From the NCBI RefSeq assembly GCF_000236685.1, contig NC_016633.1, forward strand, positions 124,001 through 188,000: a stretch of DNA of 64,000 nt, written 5' to 3'. This DNA comes from Sphaerochaeta pleomorpha str. Grapes (GTDB lineage: Bacteria > Spirochaetota > Spirochaetia > Sphaerochaetales > Sphaerochaetaceae). The notes under the pieces are model-generated. The model searched no databases, was not told where the DNA came from, and saw only the letters and a list, made by a program, of their open reading frames with translations. Shown here piece by piece: positions 16,582 to 25,939 of this stretch (position 1 is its first letter; each line of letters starts with the position of its first letter). The translations under genes were made by a program, and so were the position numbers.

Positions 16582-18978
16582 TTAGAATTTCTTCCCAATA
16601 TCAATAGTGGCGGAAAGGGTTACCTTGGGAACCGTATAGGAAGTAGTCCCTATCGGGTACAGGGCCTTTGCTTTCAATTCGGCGAAACCTAACCGGAAAG
16701 ACGCCTGGAGGAAAGAAGAAGCATACTTGCCACCGAAGAGGGAAAGAATATCAGAGGACCCATCAAAGAGGTTGCCAAGCGAGTCGATGATTCCTATTTG
16801 TTGTATTCCCAAAGAAATACCAAAGTTTTTCTGGTCAAAAGAAAGGGAAATCTGGCTAAGGTCAGCTTTCCTGCTTGCATCGGAAGAAAGTGTTGCGATG
16901 GTAAAAGCACTGGTAAACGGTACGTTCCACAATAATTCGGCACTGAAAGTATCAGACTTAAACCCCAGGTTTGCGAAAATGGTAAAATCTGAATCATTTT
17001 CGGTACTGATTGAACCATAGGTAAAATCATTGATCATCAGGCTCTGGTTTTTCCCTTTCTCAATACTGATAAGTGATTCGGCAAAGAACTGGCCGGCGTG
17101 TAAGGTAAACCCAGCGTTTGCAAGATAGTTGGGAAAAATGGTCGGGTCTGTTGAATCAAAGAGTTCGGTGATGTCAAATGTTGGGTAGGCAGGCAAATAA
17201 CTGCTTGCATTAACCAAAATACCCATCTGTATGTTTCGCTTGTTTATGACAGGGAATTTGAACGACAGGGTAGGATAGAGGTCAAAAGACAGTACAGGGT
17301 CGGTTGCAACAGCTACCAATGATCCAAAAGACATCTGGAAGGGATAGTTTTCGCTTCCGCTATATAACAGGGTGATTGAACCATATTGGGGTTTATCAGC
17401 AAGCAATCGATCCATGTTCAAGTCATCAAAGGTGGTGATCAGAGAGATTCTTGAAAGGGTTATCTTGGAATAGAGTCCCAACTTGTCAGAGTCTCCAAAG
17501 GCAGGGACTGTCAGGTTGGAAAAATCAGAATCGTTATGATAGATAGTGTCCAAGGCAAGGTAGAAGGGGGATGAGGTATATCCAAAACGGAATTTTTCTA
17601 TGTAACTGGCTACATAGGCTACCGTTTCCAAAGATCCAGATGCATTATTCTGGACATTTGAGGTATAGGTAGAGAAATCGGTAGTAGCGACATCCCCATG
17701 CAATTCCAAGGTGAACGTCTTGTAGGAAAAATACGGAATGAATGTAATCGAATGGGATTGGGTGTTCCCAGAGGTACCGTCATACGTATAATCATAGATT
17801 GTCTTCAGACCAACACTTCCCAAAAAGGGTTTGTCTTCAGTGGTCGAAAGAATTACAGGCATTTTTGAAACTTTCTGAGGCACTACCTCGGTACTGGGTT
17901 GCGGTTCTGCAGCCACTGCTTTTTCGACAGCAACGACTTGCTCGACTTTTGCAAGGGGAGCTTCAACCTGGGTAGATGTTTTCAAAACAGGGGCGGGGGG
18001 AACTATAACCTGAGCTGTAGCCTCGTTGCCTGTCTCCAGCTCTTCTGTTGTCACAGTTTTGACATTCTGCGGTGAAACAGGTCTGATTGTAACTATTATT
18101 CTCTTTGGGGCAACAGGTACAAGGGTTGTATTGATTTTTGAAGGAGTTTTGGGGACTGCCTGTTGTTTGGTAACTACACTGATGATGTGGGGAGCTGGTA
18201 CCGAACCTATTTCTGTCGTATTCGTGAAGGCTGAAGGAGCGGAAATGGAAACCGGCATAATGGTTATCCCTGGTTCCGTGGGTTTGTCTGGGACCTGCAA
18301 AGCTACGACAGAAACCTTTGGTTTCCTTGGTGTCGGGGCGATAGCAACTGGCGATATGTCACTTACCAGTTGTTTGGCGAGCATGAGGTCAGGATAGGTA
18401 GCATAGGTGAGATAATAACCATCCTGGATTTCATTGACTGAATGCAGGGGATCGTTCATACGTAATTTCCCGAAGGGCTTGACCAGGGTCGTTGCATGAC
18501 TGATGCCATTGGAGGCCGTAACAGTGCCCCCAAAAGAGGTCACTGATTCTTCATCATCAGTGGAAATGACAAAAATTTCACCTTTTCCCTGCAGTTTGAA
18601 CTGGGAAACCGGGGTCGCTATGATCAATGAACCTTCAAAAGCTTCGTTTGTGCTGAAAGTGGCTTTTCCTCGGACGAGATAGAGGCGGGGACTTTCCAAG
18701 GAAAGGTCACCCGTAACAAGGATAGCATCCTCGAATAGATTGATGGTGCCGACGGGGGTCTCAATAAGAATTGGGGTTTCGGGATTATTGATAATCCACC
18801 CCTCTCCAATTTGGGAGACAACCGTTTCGGTGACTTCCCTTTTGTTCCCTTGGCTATCATAGAGACGGAAGCTTCCCACATCACCGTCACCGATAGTAAA
18901 AAGATCGCTTGCAGACAAGGGGAGCAACACTAGCAGGATAGCTAGGGAAAGACCCACTTTCTTTAGGAACAAATTCAT
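16582..18978 (-). CDS. FecR-domain protein with C-terminal beta-barrel-like region
   Basis: 798 residues. A signal peptide (about 1-24, ending LLPLSAS) is followed by a FecR-like beta domain (about 45-165; TPVGTINLF, VRGKATFST, TPVSQFKLQGKGEIFVIS). A long Pro/Val/Thr-rich linker spans about 215-385. The C-terminal half has alternating strands, aromatic ends (for example FIPYFSYKTFTLELHG) and a final phenylalanine, as in outer-membrane barrels. A FecR domain with its own barrel would be surface-anchored rather than an anti-sigma regulator. GGGAG precedes the ATG, 20 bases after the neighbouring outer-membrane protein gene. Confidence 0.7.
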   Translation of the reverse strand: MNLFLKKVGLSLAILLVLLPLSASDLFTIGDGDVGSFRLYDSQGNKREVTETVVSQIGEGWIINNPETPILIETPVGTINLFEDAILVTGDLSLESPRLYLVRGKATFSTNEAFEGSLIIATPVSQFKLQGKGEIFVISTDDEESVTSFGGTVTASNGISHATTLVKPFGKLRMNDPLHSVNEIQDGYYLTYATYPDLMLAKQLVSDISPVAIAPTPRKPKVSVVALQVPDKPTEPGITIMPVSISAPSAFTNTTEIGSVPAPHIISVVTKQQAVPKTPSKINTTLVPVAPKRIIVTIRPVSPQNVKTVTTEELETGNEATAQVIVPPAPVLKTSTQVEAPLAKVEQVVAVEKAVAAEPQPSTEVVPQKVSKMPVILSTTEDKPFLGSVGLKTIYDYTYDGTSGNTQSHSITFIPYFSYKTFTLELHGDVATTDFSTYTSNVQNNASGSLETVAYVASYIEKFRFGYTSSPFYLALDTIYHNDSDFSNLTVPAFGDSDKLGLYSKITLSRISLITTFDDLNMDRLLADKPQYGSITLLYSGSENYPFQMSFGSLVAVATDPVLSFDLYPTLSFKFPVINKRNIQMGILVNASSYLPAYPTFDITELFDSTDPTIFPNYLANAGFTLHAGQFFAESLISIEKGKNQSLMINDFTYGSISTENDSDFTIFANLGFKSDTFSAELLWNVPFTSAFTIATLSSDASRKADLSQISLSFDQKNFGISLGIQQIGIIDSLGNLFDGSSDILSLFGGKYASSFLQASFRLGFAELKAKALYPIGTTSYTVPKVTLSATIDIGKKF

Positions 18979-18998
18979 AGCTTCTCCCTCTCTTTGGC

Positions 18999-20363
18999 TT
19001 AGAGGATTGAAATCCTCACCGCAGTTTCAACTTCCAATGTAGAATTGGCTTCTTCATCGAATACCATACTGAGGCCAATATCGAAGGAGTAGGGCTTTAC
19101 ATTGATTACAGTGGTAGCCCCGATTTCAACATTCCGTAATGTAGACAGCCCATCGAAAAAAGCTTCCCCAGTACTCGTAGGATAAAGCTTTTCATAGCTC
19201 AAGTCCAGAGAAACGATGTTTAATAAACGTTTGTCTATCCTTGCAGTTGCAAGAAAGCGGTAGTTGGAATATGCCCCATTTGCATAATCGCTCCGCAGCC
19301 GGGTTGTAAAGTAAGCTCCCTTTGATGCGAAATTCAGGGCAAACTGGGCATCCAATCGATTTGTACCAATGGCAACAATACTATCTTTCAATTCTGCATA
19401 GGTTTTACTCTCAAACCCAGTGTCGAAATAATCCGCATAGTAGATCCCAAAATGGGGTACGGTGATGCTTGTATTGAAGATAAACAGACTTTTCCAGTGG
19501 CCCCAAATCCCATAACGGGTTGCAACTCCCGGTTGGGTAGCGATTCCATCTGGGCTCTGTAAAAGCAAGTCGGAGAAAAACACCATTTTCAGGGACTCCC
19601 AGGTCAAGATCGGGATACCCATGTCGATACTTATCAACCTGCGGCTCTCGGAAACGAGTGCCGAATCGTCAGCATAGGTAGTAGTGTAAATGCTGCTGGG
19701 GTTCGATGCAAAGGAAACCCCCGTTTCAAGTTCTGAGAAAAGACTTTTGGATGTAGATGTATAGAGAGGACGGGCAAAGATTCTCCAGCTAAGGAGGGTA
19801 GGCTCGAAAATATCATTAGTCAAAAATTCAAAGCCTGTGAAAGGAATTCCGAGCAACATCCCGTCGAGCATGATATCCAAACCGGGTTTTGCCATCCTGA
19901 CTGAAACAGAAGTGTCGAAGAAGCCATTGATCAAGGCTCCGTCACCTATGGTAATTCCCGATAGCTTTCCATACCGCAAATACAACTTGTCATAGCGTTG
20001 GCCCCACTGGGCATACCTTATAAATGAGCTATATTGCTTGAGAACGGATATGACAAACTCAGACTGACTCTGGCCATCTTCTTTAAGGGGTGGCTTCCAA
20101 CCGCTGAAGTCGAAGTCGAGGGTTATAGGATCGGTTTCAAAGGTACCTTTGATTTTCAGATCCAGTTGGAAAGCGAAATTACCAACGACAAAATCAGGAG
20201 TCAGGGACAGACTGAAGGAGCCATCAGATGTGGCTGTCCCTTCGAGTATTCCCGATAATGAACCTTGAAGGTCTGATTCCCCTAAGTCGATCGTACTACC
20301 GGCAGATAACGTAATGCAGGCAGATAAAAACGTAATGAGGACGAGTAAAAAACGTTTATGCAA
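18999..20363 (-). CDS. Predicted outer-membrane beta-barrel protein
   Basis: A signal peptide (MHKRFLLVLITFLSACITLSAG) and about 430 residues of amphipathic strands with many Tyr/Phe, ending in VRISIL. No family is recognised. The cysteine in the signal region (SAC) is not a clean lipobox. GGGAGG lies 12 bases before the ATG. It is followed by the FecR-like gene and probably cotranscribed with it, so the two may act together in the outer membrane. Confidence 0.6.
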   Translation of the reverse strand: MHKRFLLVLITFLSACITLSAGSTIDLGESDLQGSLSGILEGTATSDGSFSLSLTPDFVVGNFAFQLDLKIKGTFETDPITLDFDFSGWKPPLKEDGQSQSEFVISVLKQYSSFIRYAQWGQRYDKLYLRYGKLSGITIGDGALINGFFDTSVSVRMAKPGLDIMLDGMLLGIPFTGFEFLTNDIFEPTLLSWRIFARPLYTSTSKSLFSELETGVSFASNPSSIYTTTYADDSALVSESRRLISIDMGIPILTWESLKMVFFSDLLLQSPDGIATQPGVATRYGIWGHWKSLFIFNTSITVPHFGIYYADYFDTGFESKTYAELKDSIVAIGTNRLDAQFALNFASKGAYFTTRLRSDYANGAYSNYRFLATARIDKRLLNIVSLDLSYEKLYPTSTGEAFFDGLSTLRNVEIGATTVINVKPYSFDIGLSMVFDEEANSTLEVETAVRISIL

Positions 20364-20435
20364 GTATAAGTCCTCCCGGCAGGATCAATTTTGTCATGTA
20401 CCTTTTGAAATGTAAACATGATTGAAAACATTTTG

Positions 20436-21191
20436 TTACATTCGTGGCTCAAAAGAATGTGCATTAAAGACATGTTCGCGGGTAAGTTTGTCTATGTGCG
20501 ATAATTCTGATATAATAGGTTTCAGCCTTGCTCGTACATTGGATTGGTCATAGGGGCAAACAGGTTTTATGACAGGAAAATCATAGTGCTCAGCCATTCG
20601 TTTGATCACCGATTCATGGACTTGTATCATTGGTCTGACGATATGTATTTTCCCATCAAAGAAAGGTTGCACAGGAAGCATGGTAGAGAAATTTGCCCTG
20701 AAACAAAGATTCATCATGGTTGTTTCTACCAAGTCATCGAGGTGGTGGCCCATCGCAACGAGGGATATCCCGTGTTCCTCGCAGTACTCGAACATGATCC
20801 TTCGCCTGTTTCTTGAACAAAGGTAGCAATTGAATTCTCCCTTGAACGAGTCAGGGTACTGACGTTCATCTACTATGCTAAAATCGATATCGAGAGCCTT
20901 GAAATACGTTGCAAGCTTTTCCCTGTATTCCTCAGGGATGGGATGTTCTATCCAATTGATCATGAGTGCTTTGATTTCATAGGTGACAGGCAACCACTTC
21001 CTTCGAATCGAAAGTGCCATTGCCATTGCCAGAGAATCCTTTCCCCCAGAGACAGAGAGAAGCACTGAATCGTTTTCTCTTACCATTGAATAGGTGTTTA
21101 TTGTTTTTCCGGTCTGTTTGACAAACCGCATTACCCAAGGAGGTATGTCCCCGTTGATAAGATTGAGATAGGATTCTTTTTCTTCAGCCAT
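20436..21191 (-). CDS. TtcA-like tRNA 2-thiocytidine synthetase
   Basis: PP-loop ATP pyrophosphatase family; TtcA thiolates C32 of some tRNAs using an Fe-S cluster. The PP-loop SVSGGKDSLAMA lies at residues 46-57. The cluster-type cysteines are in NCYLCSRNRR and VIKPVCPYDQSN, and the MGHHLDDLVET motif sits between them. At 251 residues it is near TtcA length. It starts 2 bases after the HD-protein stop. Other TtcA/TilS-superfamily roles remain possible. Confidence 0.8.
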   Translation of the reverse strand: MAEEKESYLNLINGDIPPWVMRFVKQTGKTINTYSMVRENDSVLLSVSGGKDSLAMAMALSIRRKWLPVTYEIKALMINWIEHPIPEEYREKLATYFKALDIDFSIVDERQYPDSFKGEFNCYLCSRNRRRIMFEYCEEHGISLVAMGHHLDDLVETTMMNLCFRANFSTMLPVQPFFDGKIHIVRPMIQVHESVIKRMAEHYDFPVIKPVCPYDQSNVRARLKPIISELSHIDKLTREHVFNAHSFEPRM

Positions 21192-21193
21192 GT

Positions 21194-22501
21194 CTAAAAC
21201 TCCAATGCCTCACGTACCGCTTCTTTGCCAACATACGAAGGTGTGAAGATTCTGGTTTTTCTTAGGCTTTTTGTAAAGACCTTTCCAATGTCTGCCGAGA
21301 AAAGCGTATCATAATCCCCAAAGGGAATACACGTTCCGTTTTCCTGTACAAGGGGAAGGTCAGTCTCGAAAGAAACCGGTTCTGGTATATCAACAATTAT
21401 TTCGAATTCCTGCAGTGCCGAATAGTTGCCAGTTTGCTTGAGATTCTCGTAAATTCGTTTTTCAACAGTTTTCCTGCCCATCAAAGAAAGTGCATCCCTG
21501 TCAAGTTTCCTGCTTGCATCAAAACTTTCCTCATACCGGCAAGCGAGAAAATTATTATCACGGACTTGTGAAAACAGTACGAAAGGAGCATAGGAAATCT
21601 TTTCGGGAAGTGAGAAAAACTGCTCGTCGTCCAAAATATACAGCTTTTCGGCAGAGAGAACCGAATCGTCCAACGCACCTATTACAGCTTTTTTTATCAT
21701 TGCTGTTGCCGAGCGCGTAAGTTTATGCCAATACACATTCTGATACATAAGGTATTTACTGAAAAGGATATGTTCGACAGACCCCGCACTTTGTACAGGA
21801 AGGGCTGGGCATCCGTTTTGTAACAGCAAATTGTCAGTAATATAGGGAACATCCTGGTTTCCATACGGTACCCCGCAGAAAAAGGCATCCCTGTTGAGAT
21901 AATCAAGTTTATCTGGGTCGAGGGTACCGGAAAGAAGGGACCGGTACAGGAGGACTTCAGTATCTGTACACGGACGGTCAGTGTCGATTATATCTGCAAC
22001 AGCACTTGGTTTGCATCCGGCTTTACCTATGGCATTTTTCAGTTGCAGGTCTCCTTGGATCAAATCGGATGCTATGCTCTCATGGCTTTTCAAGGGAAGT
22101 TCTTTCAGGGAATGGGCAAAGGGGAAATGGCCGATATCATGTAAGAGGGCGGCACAGAGAAATGTACGCATACCTTCTTCGGTTATGGGCGTCTCGGTTC
22201 CATTTGCTATTGCTTTCTTGAGCAGAGAGACCAAAATGAGGTGACTTATATGGTATACGCCCAGGCTATGGTCAAGCCGCGTATGTACAGCTCCCGGGTA
22301 GATATGGAACGTCGGGCCCAGCTGTTTGATCCTTCCCAGCTTCTGTACGCAAGGGCAAAGATAAATTTCCTTGAAAGCAGCGCTGAGATGGATGTCTTTC
22401 CATAAAGGGTCACGGATTCGTATATCATAGGATGCGAACAGGCTGGAAAGGGCATGGCTCGTTTGGCTTTTCATATTTGCAATAGTATGCACTCTCAGCA
22501 T
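21194..22501 (-). CDS. HD-domain phosphohydrolase (dGTPase/SAMHD1-like)
   Basis: Metal-dependent phosphohydrolase fold. His ligands appear in HTRLDHSLGVYH and the HD pair in LLHDIGHFPFAHSLKE. The later block SGTLDPDKLDYLNRDAFFCGVPYG is typical of the YdhJ/SAMHD1-like branch. The substrate, possibly a nucleotide, is not determinable. ATG 22501 and ATG 22474 (MKSQTSH) are both possible starts; neither has a strong ribosome site. First gene of a leftward run. Confidence 0.82.
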   Translation of the reverse strand: MLRVHTIANMKSQTSHALSSLFASYDIRIRDPLWKDIHLSAAFKEIYLCPCVQKLGRIKQLGPTFHIYPGAVHTRLDHSLGVYHISHLILVSLLKKAIANGTETPITEEGMRTFLCAALLHDIGHFPFAHSLKELPLKSHESIASDLIQGDLQLKNAIGKAGCKPSAVADIIDTDRPCTDTEVLLYRSLLSGTLDPDKLDYLNRDAFFCGVPYGNQDVPYITDNLLLQNGCPALPVQSAGSVEHILFSKYLMYQNVYWHKLTRSATAMIKKAVIGALDDSVLSAEKLYILDDEQFFSLPEKISYAPFVLFSQVRDNNFLACRYEESFDASRKLDRDALSLMGRKTVEKRIYENLKQTGNYSALQEFEIIVDIPEPVSFETDLPLVQENGTCIPFGDYDTLFSADIGKVFTKSLRKTRIFTPSYVGKEAVREALEF

Positions 22502-22552
22502 TCCTGTAAAGAAGGTTTGACAAATTCCCTTCGATGGAATACACCCATACCT

Positions 22553-23005
22553 ATGGATATCCGAAAAAAGGTTTTAATTGTTTTATGCTTAGCATCATTG
22601 CCGATGCTCAATGCTGCTTCGGTAGGCACGCAGCTTTCGCTTGCTTTTCGGACACCTCTTTTTCCTTCAGATCCAAAAATAGGGCAACTGGTTTCAAAAA
22701 ATGCAGGACCGGTCGAGAATCGTACCGATCAGGCACTACGTGAGCAGTGGTCTCCCGATTGGGTGGAACGGTATGTAAAAAAGGAAGCCAGGTATGGATT
22801 TGCAAAGGCTTTTGATGCCACGTTGGCCTCCTTGCTTCCCCAGACCTCCTTTTTCCTCTCCCAGGCCAAGGAAAATGAGGGGATAACGACCATTACGGTG
22901 CGTATCGAACAGAGTGGGGATGAACCCGTTTCCTATGTGACACTTAGCTGGGAACCAGATGAAAACGGTGTTTTTTATATCGTTGCTGTCAGCAAATTCA
23001 AGTAA
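22553..23005 (+). CDS. Small secreted protein of unknown function
   Basis: The start MDIRKKVLIVLCLASLPMLNAAS makes a standard signal peptide. The frame is open to 22454, but that extension overlaps the divergent HD gene. The mature protein (about 128 residues) has TTITVRIEQSGDEPVSYVTLSW near its end, suggesting a beta-rich periplasmic protein. No family recognised. Confidence 0.55.
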   Translation: MDIRKKVLIVLCLASLPMLNAASVGTQLSLAFRTPLFPSDPKIGQLVSKNAGPVENRTDQALREQWSPDWVERYVKKEARYGFAKAFDATLASLLPQTSFFLSQAKENEGITTITVRIEQSGDEPVSYVTLSWEPDENGVFYIVAVSKFK

Positions 23006-23077
23006 ATGCTAGCTAGTATTCTTTTCTGAGTCACGACTCTTGCGAACAATTTTGATGCCGATATCGAAACCGTTGTC

Positions 23078-23105
23078 TTGCTATCTATACAGGTAATGAT
23101 AAAAT
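23078..23105 (+). promoter_or_regulatory. Predicted promoter of the iron-type ABC operon
   Basis: TTGCTA (23078-23083), 16-base spacer, TAAAAT (23100-23105). The binding-protein ATG follows 33 bases later with a GGAGG site. No Fur-box-like palindrome was seen. Confidence 0.45.
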
Positions 23106-23138
23106 TATATGTTCAAAAGATTTTCTTTGGAGGTTTTT

Positions 23139-24161
23139 ATGAGAAAAGTAATTTTTACCGTGCTTGCCTGTTTGATGGTGGTGACCCCGCTTGTCGCACA
23201 AGGGACGAAGGAGGATTCTTCAGCTGCAAACGAATTGGTAGTCTATGCCAGTGTCGATGAAGCCAATGCTGTCAAAATCCTTGACGCCTTCACCGCCGAT
23301 ACACAGATCAAGACAAGCTTTGTCCAGCTTTCCTCTGGTCCTGCCCTTACCAGAATCCAGGCAGAATCGGGGAAACCCCAGGCTGATGTTTGGCTTGGTG
23401 CCCCAAGTGACAACCATGTCATCGCGAAAAAAGATGGTCTGACAGTTCCCTACAAAGGACCAAACTTCGAAGCTTTGGGCTCTGAATTCAAGGATGCAGA
23501 AGGGTATTGGAGAGGTTTCTACATGAATCCGCTCTGTTTCGGGATCAACACAGTTGCTTTGGCAAAAGCCGGTGCAACCATTCCCCGTAGCTGGGCCGAT
23601 TTGCTCAAACCCGAATATAAGGGCTTGATCCAGATGCCTACCCCCCAGGCCTCGGGAACCGCTGTTACCATGGTCTATAGTCTCATCGAGATGATGGGTG
23701 AAGACCAGGCTTTTGCTTATATGGCAAAGTTGAACAAGAATGTCCAGACATATACTTCTTCAGGCACTGGCCCTTCAAAGGGTGTCAATGTCGGCGATTG
23801 TGCAATTGGAATCCAGTTTTCCCCTGCTTTCTTCCAGATGAAGGCAAACGGGCAGCCTATCGAAATCGTATTCCCTTCTGAAGGTTTCGGTTTTGAATTC
23901 CCTGCAGCTTCCATCCTCAAAGGAGCCAAGAACTATGAGGCTGCCAAGATTTTCATGGAATGGCTGGTAAGCAAGAAAGGTCAGGATGTGCTCAAGTCGA
24001 CGGGTACCTACTTCTACCCGGTTATCGATGATGCCGAAATCGATCCTGTCATGCCAGCTTTCTCTACCTTGCATGTAGTTGGTGTTGACCTTTCCTACTA
24101 TAGTTCACGCAAACAGCAGTTGGTGGAACGCTGGGTGAGTGAAGTACTCTCTGCAAAATAA
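23139..24161 (+). CDS. ABC transporter substrate-binding protein, iron(III) type
   Basis: Periplasmic binding protein of the Fbp/Afu/Fut class (340 residues). The start is set by GGAGG before ATG 23139. The signal peptide ends near LVAQ, followed by GTKED. It has VVYASVDE, ADVWLGAPSDN, SWADLLKPEYKGLIQMP and a late DLSYYSSRKQQLV segment. In Fbp proteins, adjacent tyrosines bind ferric ion, so DLSYY is a plausible site. A sugar-phosphate or phosphonate substrate cannot be excluded. First gene of a three-gene importer. Confidence 0.82.
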   Translation: MRKVIFTVLACLMVVTPLVAQGTKEDSSAANELVVYASVDEANAVKILDAFTADTQIKTSFVQLSSGPALTRIQAESGKPQADVWLGAPSDNHVIAKKDGLTVPYKGPNFEALGSEFKDAEGYWRGFYMNPLCFGINTVALAKAGATIPRSWADLLKPEYKGLIQMPTPQASGTAVTMVYSLIEMMGEDQAFAYMAKLNKNVQTYTSSGTGPSKGVNVGDCAIGIQFSPAFFQMKANGQPIEIVFPSEGFGFEFPAASILKGAKNYEAAKIFMEWLVSKKGQDVLKSTGTYFYPVIDDAEIDPVMPAFSTLHVVGVDLSYYSSRKQQLVERWVSEVLSAK

Positions 24162-24178
24162 CCGGTTTTGATAATTCT

Positions 24179-24204
24179 CGGTGGCAGAGACAAATCTGCC
24201 ACCG
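24179..24204 (+). promoter_or_regulatory. Perfect intercistronic hairpin between binding protein and permease
   Basis: CGGTGGCAGA (24179-24188) and TCTGCCACCG (24195-24204) form a 10-bp perfect stem with loop GACAAA. It is not directly followed by a T-run, so it probably protects the binding-protein mRNA or attenuates readthrough. Confidence 0.7.
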
Positions 24205-24230
24205 AATGTCGTTTTGGAGCTATTGAGGTC

Positions 24231-25928
24231 ATGATGAAAACTACTTACCTTTCCAAAAAGTGGCACGGATTGAAAAAACTCAGCAAAGATCCTCTTTTAC
24301 TTTGCGTAATCCTTGCTTTGTTGTTTGCGCTCTTATTGTTCATAATCTTCCCTTTATGGAAAGTCTGTGTGGTCAGCTTCCAGGTGGATGGCCATTTTTC
24401 TTTTAAGAATTTCTCCGATGTCCTGACGTATAGCAATGGTTATTATCTCAAAGCCCTGGTGAACTCTCTTTGGATGGGTGTTGCAACAGCTTTGATAGGG
24501 ACGTTTGTTGCCTATATTTTTGCCTATTCCCTCACGAGGGCAAATATCCCCGGACGGAGATTTTTCAATCTGATTGCAACAATCCCGATTATCAGCCCTC
24601 CTTTCATCGGTGCTTTGGCAGTGGTTATGCTGTTTGGGCGCAATGGATTTATCAGTTCTACGATTCTGGGGATGGAAAATGCAAGTGCTTATGGCCCAAG
24701 GGGCCTCTTATTTGCTCAGGTCATGACCTTTTTTCCGGTTGCTTATATAACTCTAAGAGGTGTATTAGAGTCAATAAGCCCTACTTTAGAGGATGCCGCA
24801 ATGGATCTCGGAGGAAATAGGTTCAAGATTTTCCTTAAGGTTACCTTACCGCTCTCCATTCCAGGGATTGCAAGTTCCATTTTGGTACTCTTTGTCGAAT
24901 CACTTGCCGATTTCGGCAACCCCTTGGTTTTGGCCGGTGCGAAATTTCCGATCCTTTCTGTGCAAGCCTACCTGGAAATAACCGGAATGGGGAATTTTGC
25001 AAAGGGCGCCGCCCTTGCCTTTATCCTGCTTATCCCCTCCGTATCTGCCTATGTCATGCAGAAGTACTGGGTAAGCAAAAAACAATATGTGACTGTTACC
25101 GGGAAACCTACGCAGTCGTCAAACAATGTTGTAAGCAAAAAAGCCAGATGGTGGTTGTTTGGCGTCTGCTGTGCGATAGCCTTTTTTGTAATACTTGTAT
25201 ATGCCAGTATCATCTGGGGTGCTTTTGCGAAATCCTGGGGGAACAGCGCAGAGGTAACCTTCGATAATTTCAGGTATGTGTTCAGGGTTGGTTTTGAATC
25301 AATTCTCGATACCCTTGCAATTGCTGGGCTTTCCACACCTGTTGCAGGAGTGGTAGGTATGGTAATTGCTTTCCTTGTGGTAAGGAAAAAGTTCATGGGA
25401 AGAAAATTCATGGAATTTTCCAGCATGCTGAGTTTTGCCGTTCCCGGTACCGTTGTCGGTATCGGCTACATACTTGCATTCAATCAGCAACCGTTCTATC
25501 TGACAGGGACTTTGGCAATACTCTTACTGAATTTCATATTCAGGTATCTTCCCGTAGGGGTTCAGGGAGGGATTGCCGTATTGAGCCAGATAGATCCATC
25601 CATTGAAGAGGCTGCAGTTGACCTTGGGGCAGATAGTAACATGACATTCCGTAAGGTTACTTTGCCTCTGATGATCCCAGCCTTCTTCAGTTCCCTTATC
25701 TATTCCTTTGTCAGGAGTATGACTGCAATCAGTGCTGCAATCTTCTTGGTTTCTGCAAATTGGAAGTTGATGACGGTACAGATTATGAGCCAGGTAGAAA
25801 GCGGTAGGATTGGGGCAGCAGCGGCCTTCAGTCTCATATTGGTCGGTATCATTCTTTGTGCAATGTTCGTAATCAAGACGTTCCTCAAAGTGAAATACCA
25901 TTCAACAAGTTCAATTCTTACCCATTAG
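24231..25928 (+). CDS. ABC transporter permease, fused two-domain (FbpB type)
   Basis: Inner-membrane subunit with about 12 helices in two homologous halves. Each half carries an ATPase-coupling EAA loop: EDAAMDLGGNRFKIFLK (near residue 185) and EEAAVDLGADSNMTFRK (near residue 460). Fusion of both halves is typical of ferric-ion importers. The start is at ATG 24231 or 24234, after the intercistronic hairpin. Confidence 0.9.
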   Translation: MMKTTYLSKKWHGLKKLSKDPLLLCVILALLFALLLFIIFPLWKVCVVSFQVDGHFSFKNFSDVLTYSNGYYLKALVNSLWMGVATALIGTFVAYIFAYSLTRANIPGRRFFNLIATIPIISPPFIGALAVVMLFGRNGFISSTILGMENASAYGPRGLLFAQVMTFFPVAYITLRGVLESISPTLEDAAMDLGGNRFKIFLKVTLPLSIPGIASSILVLFVESLADFGNPLVLAGAKFPILSVQAYLEITGMGNFAKGAALAFILLIPSVSAYVMQKYWVSKKQYVTVTGKPTQSSNNVVSKKARWWLFGVCCAIAFFVILVYASIIWGAFAKSWGNSAEVTFDNFRYVFRVGFESILDTLAIAGLSTPVAGVVGMVIAFLVVRKKFMGRKFMEFSSMLSFAVPGTVVGIGYILAFNQQPFYLTGTLAILLLNFIFRYLPVGVQGGIAVLSQIDPSIEEAAVDLGADSNMTFRKVTLPLMIPAFFSSLIYSFVRSMTAISAAIFLVSANWKLMTVQIMSQVESGRIGAAAAFSLILVGIILCAMFVIKTFLKVKYHSTSSILTH

Positions 25929-25939
25929 GAGTAAAAGGT

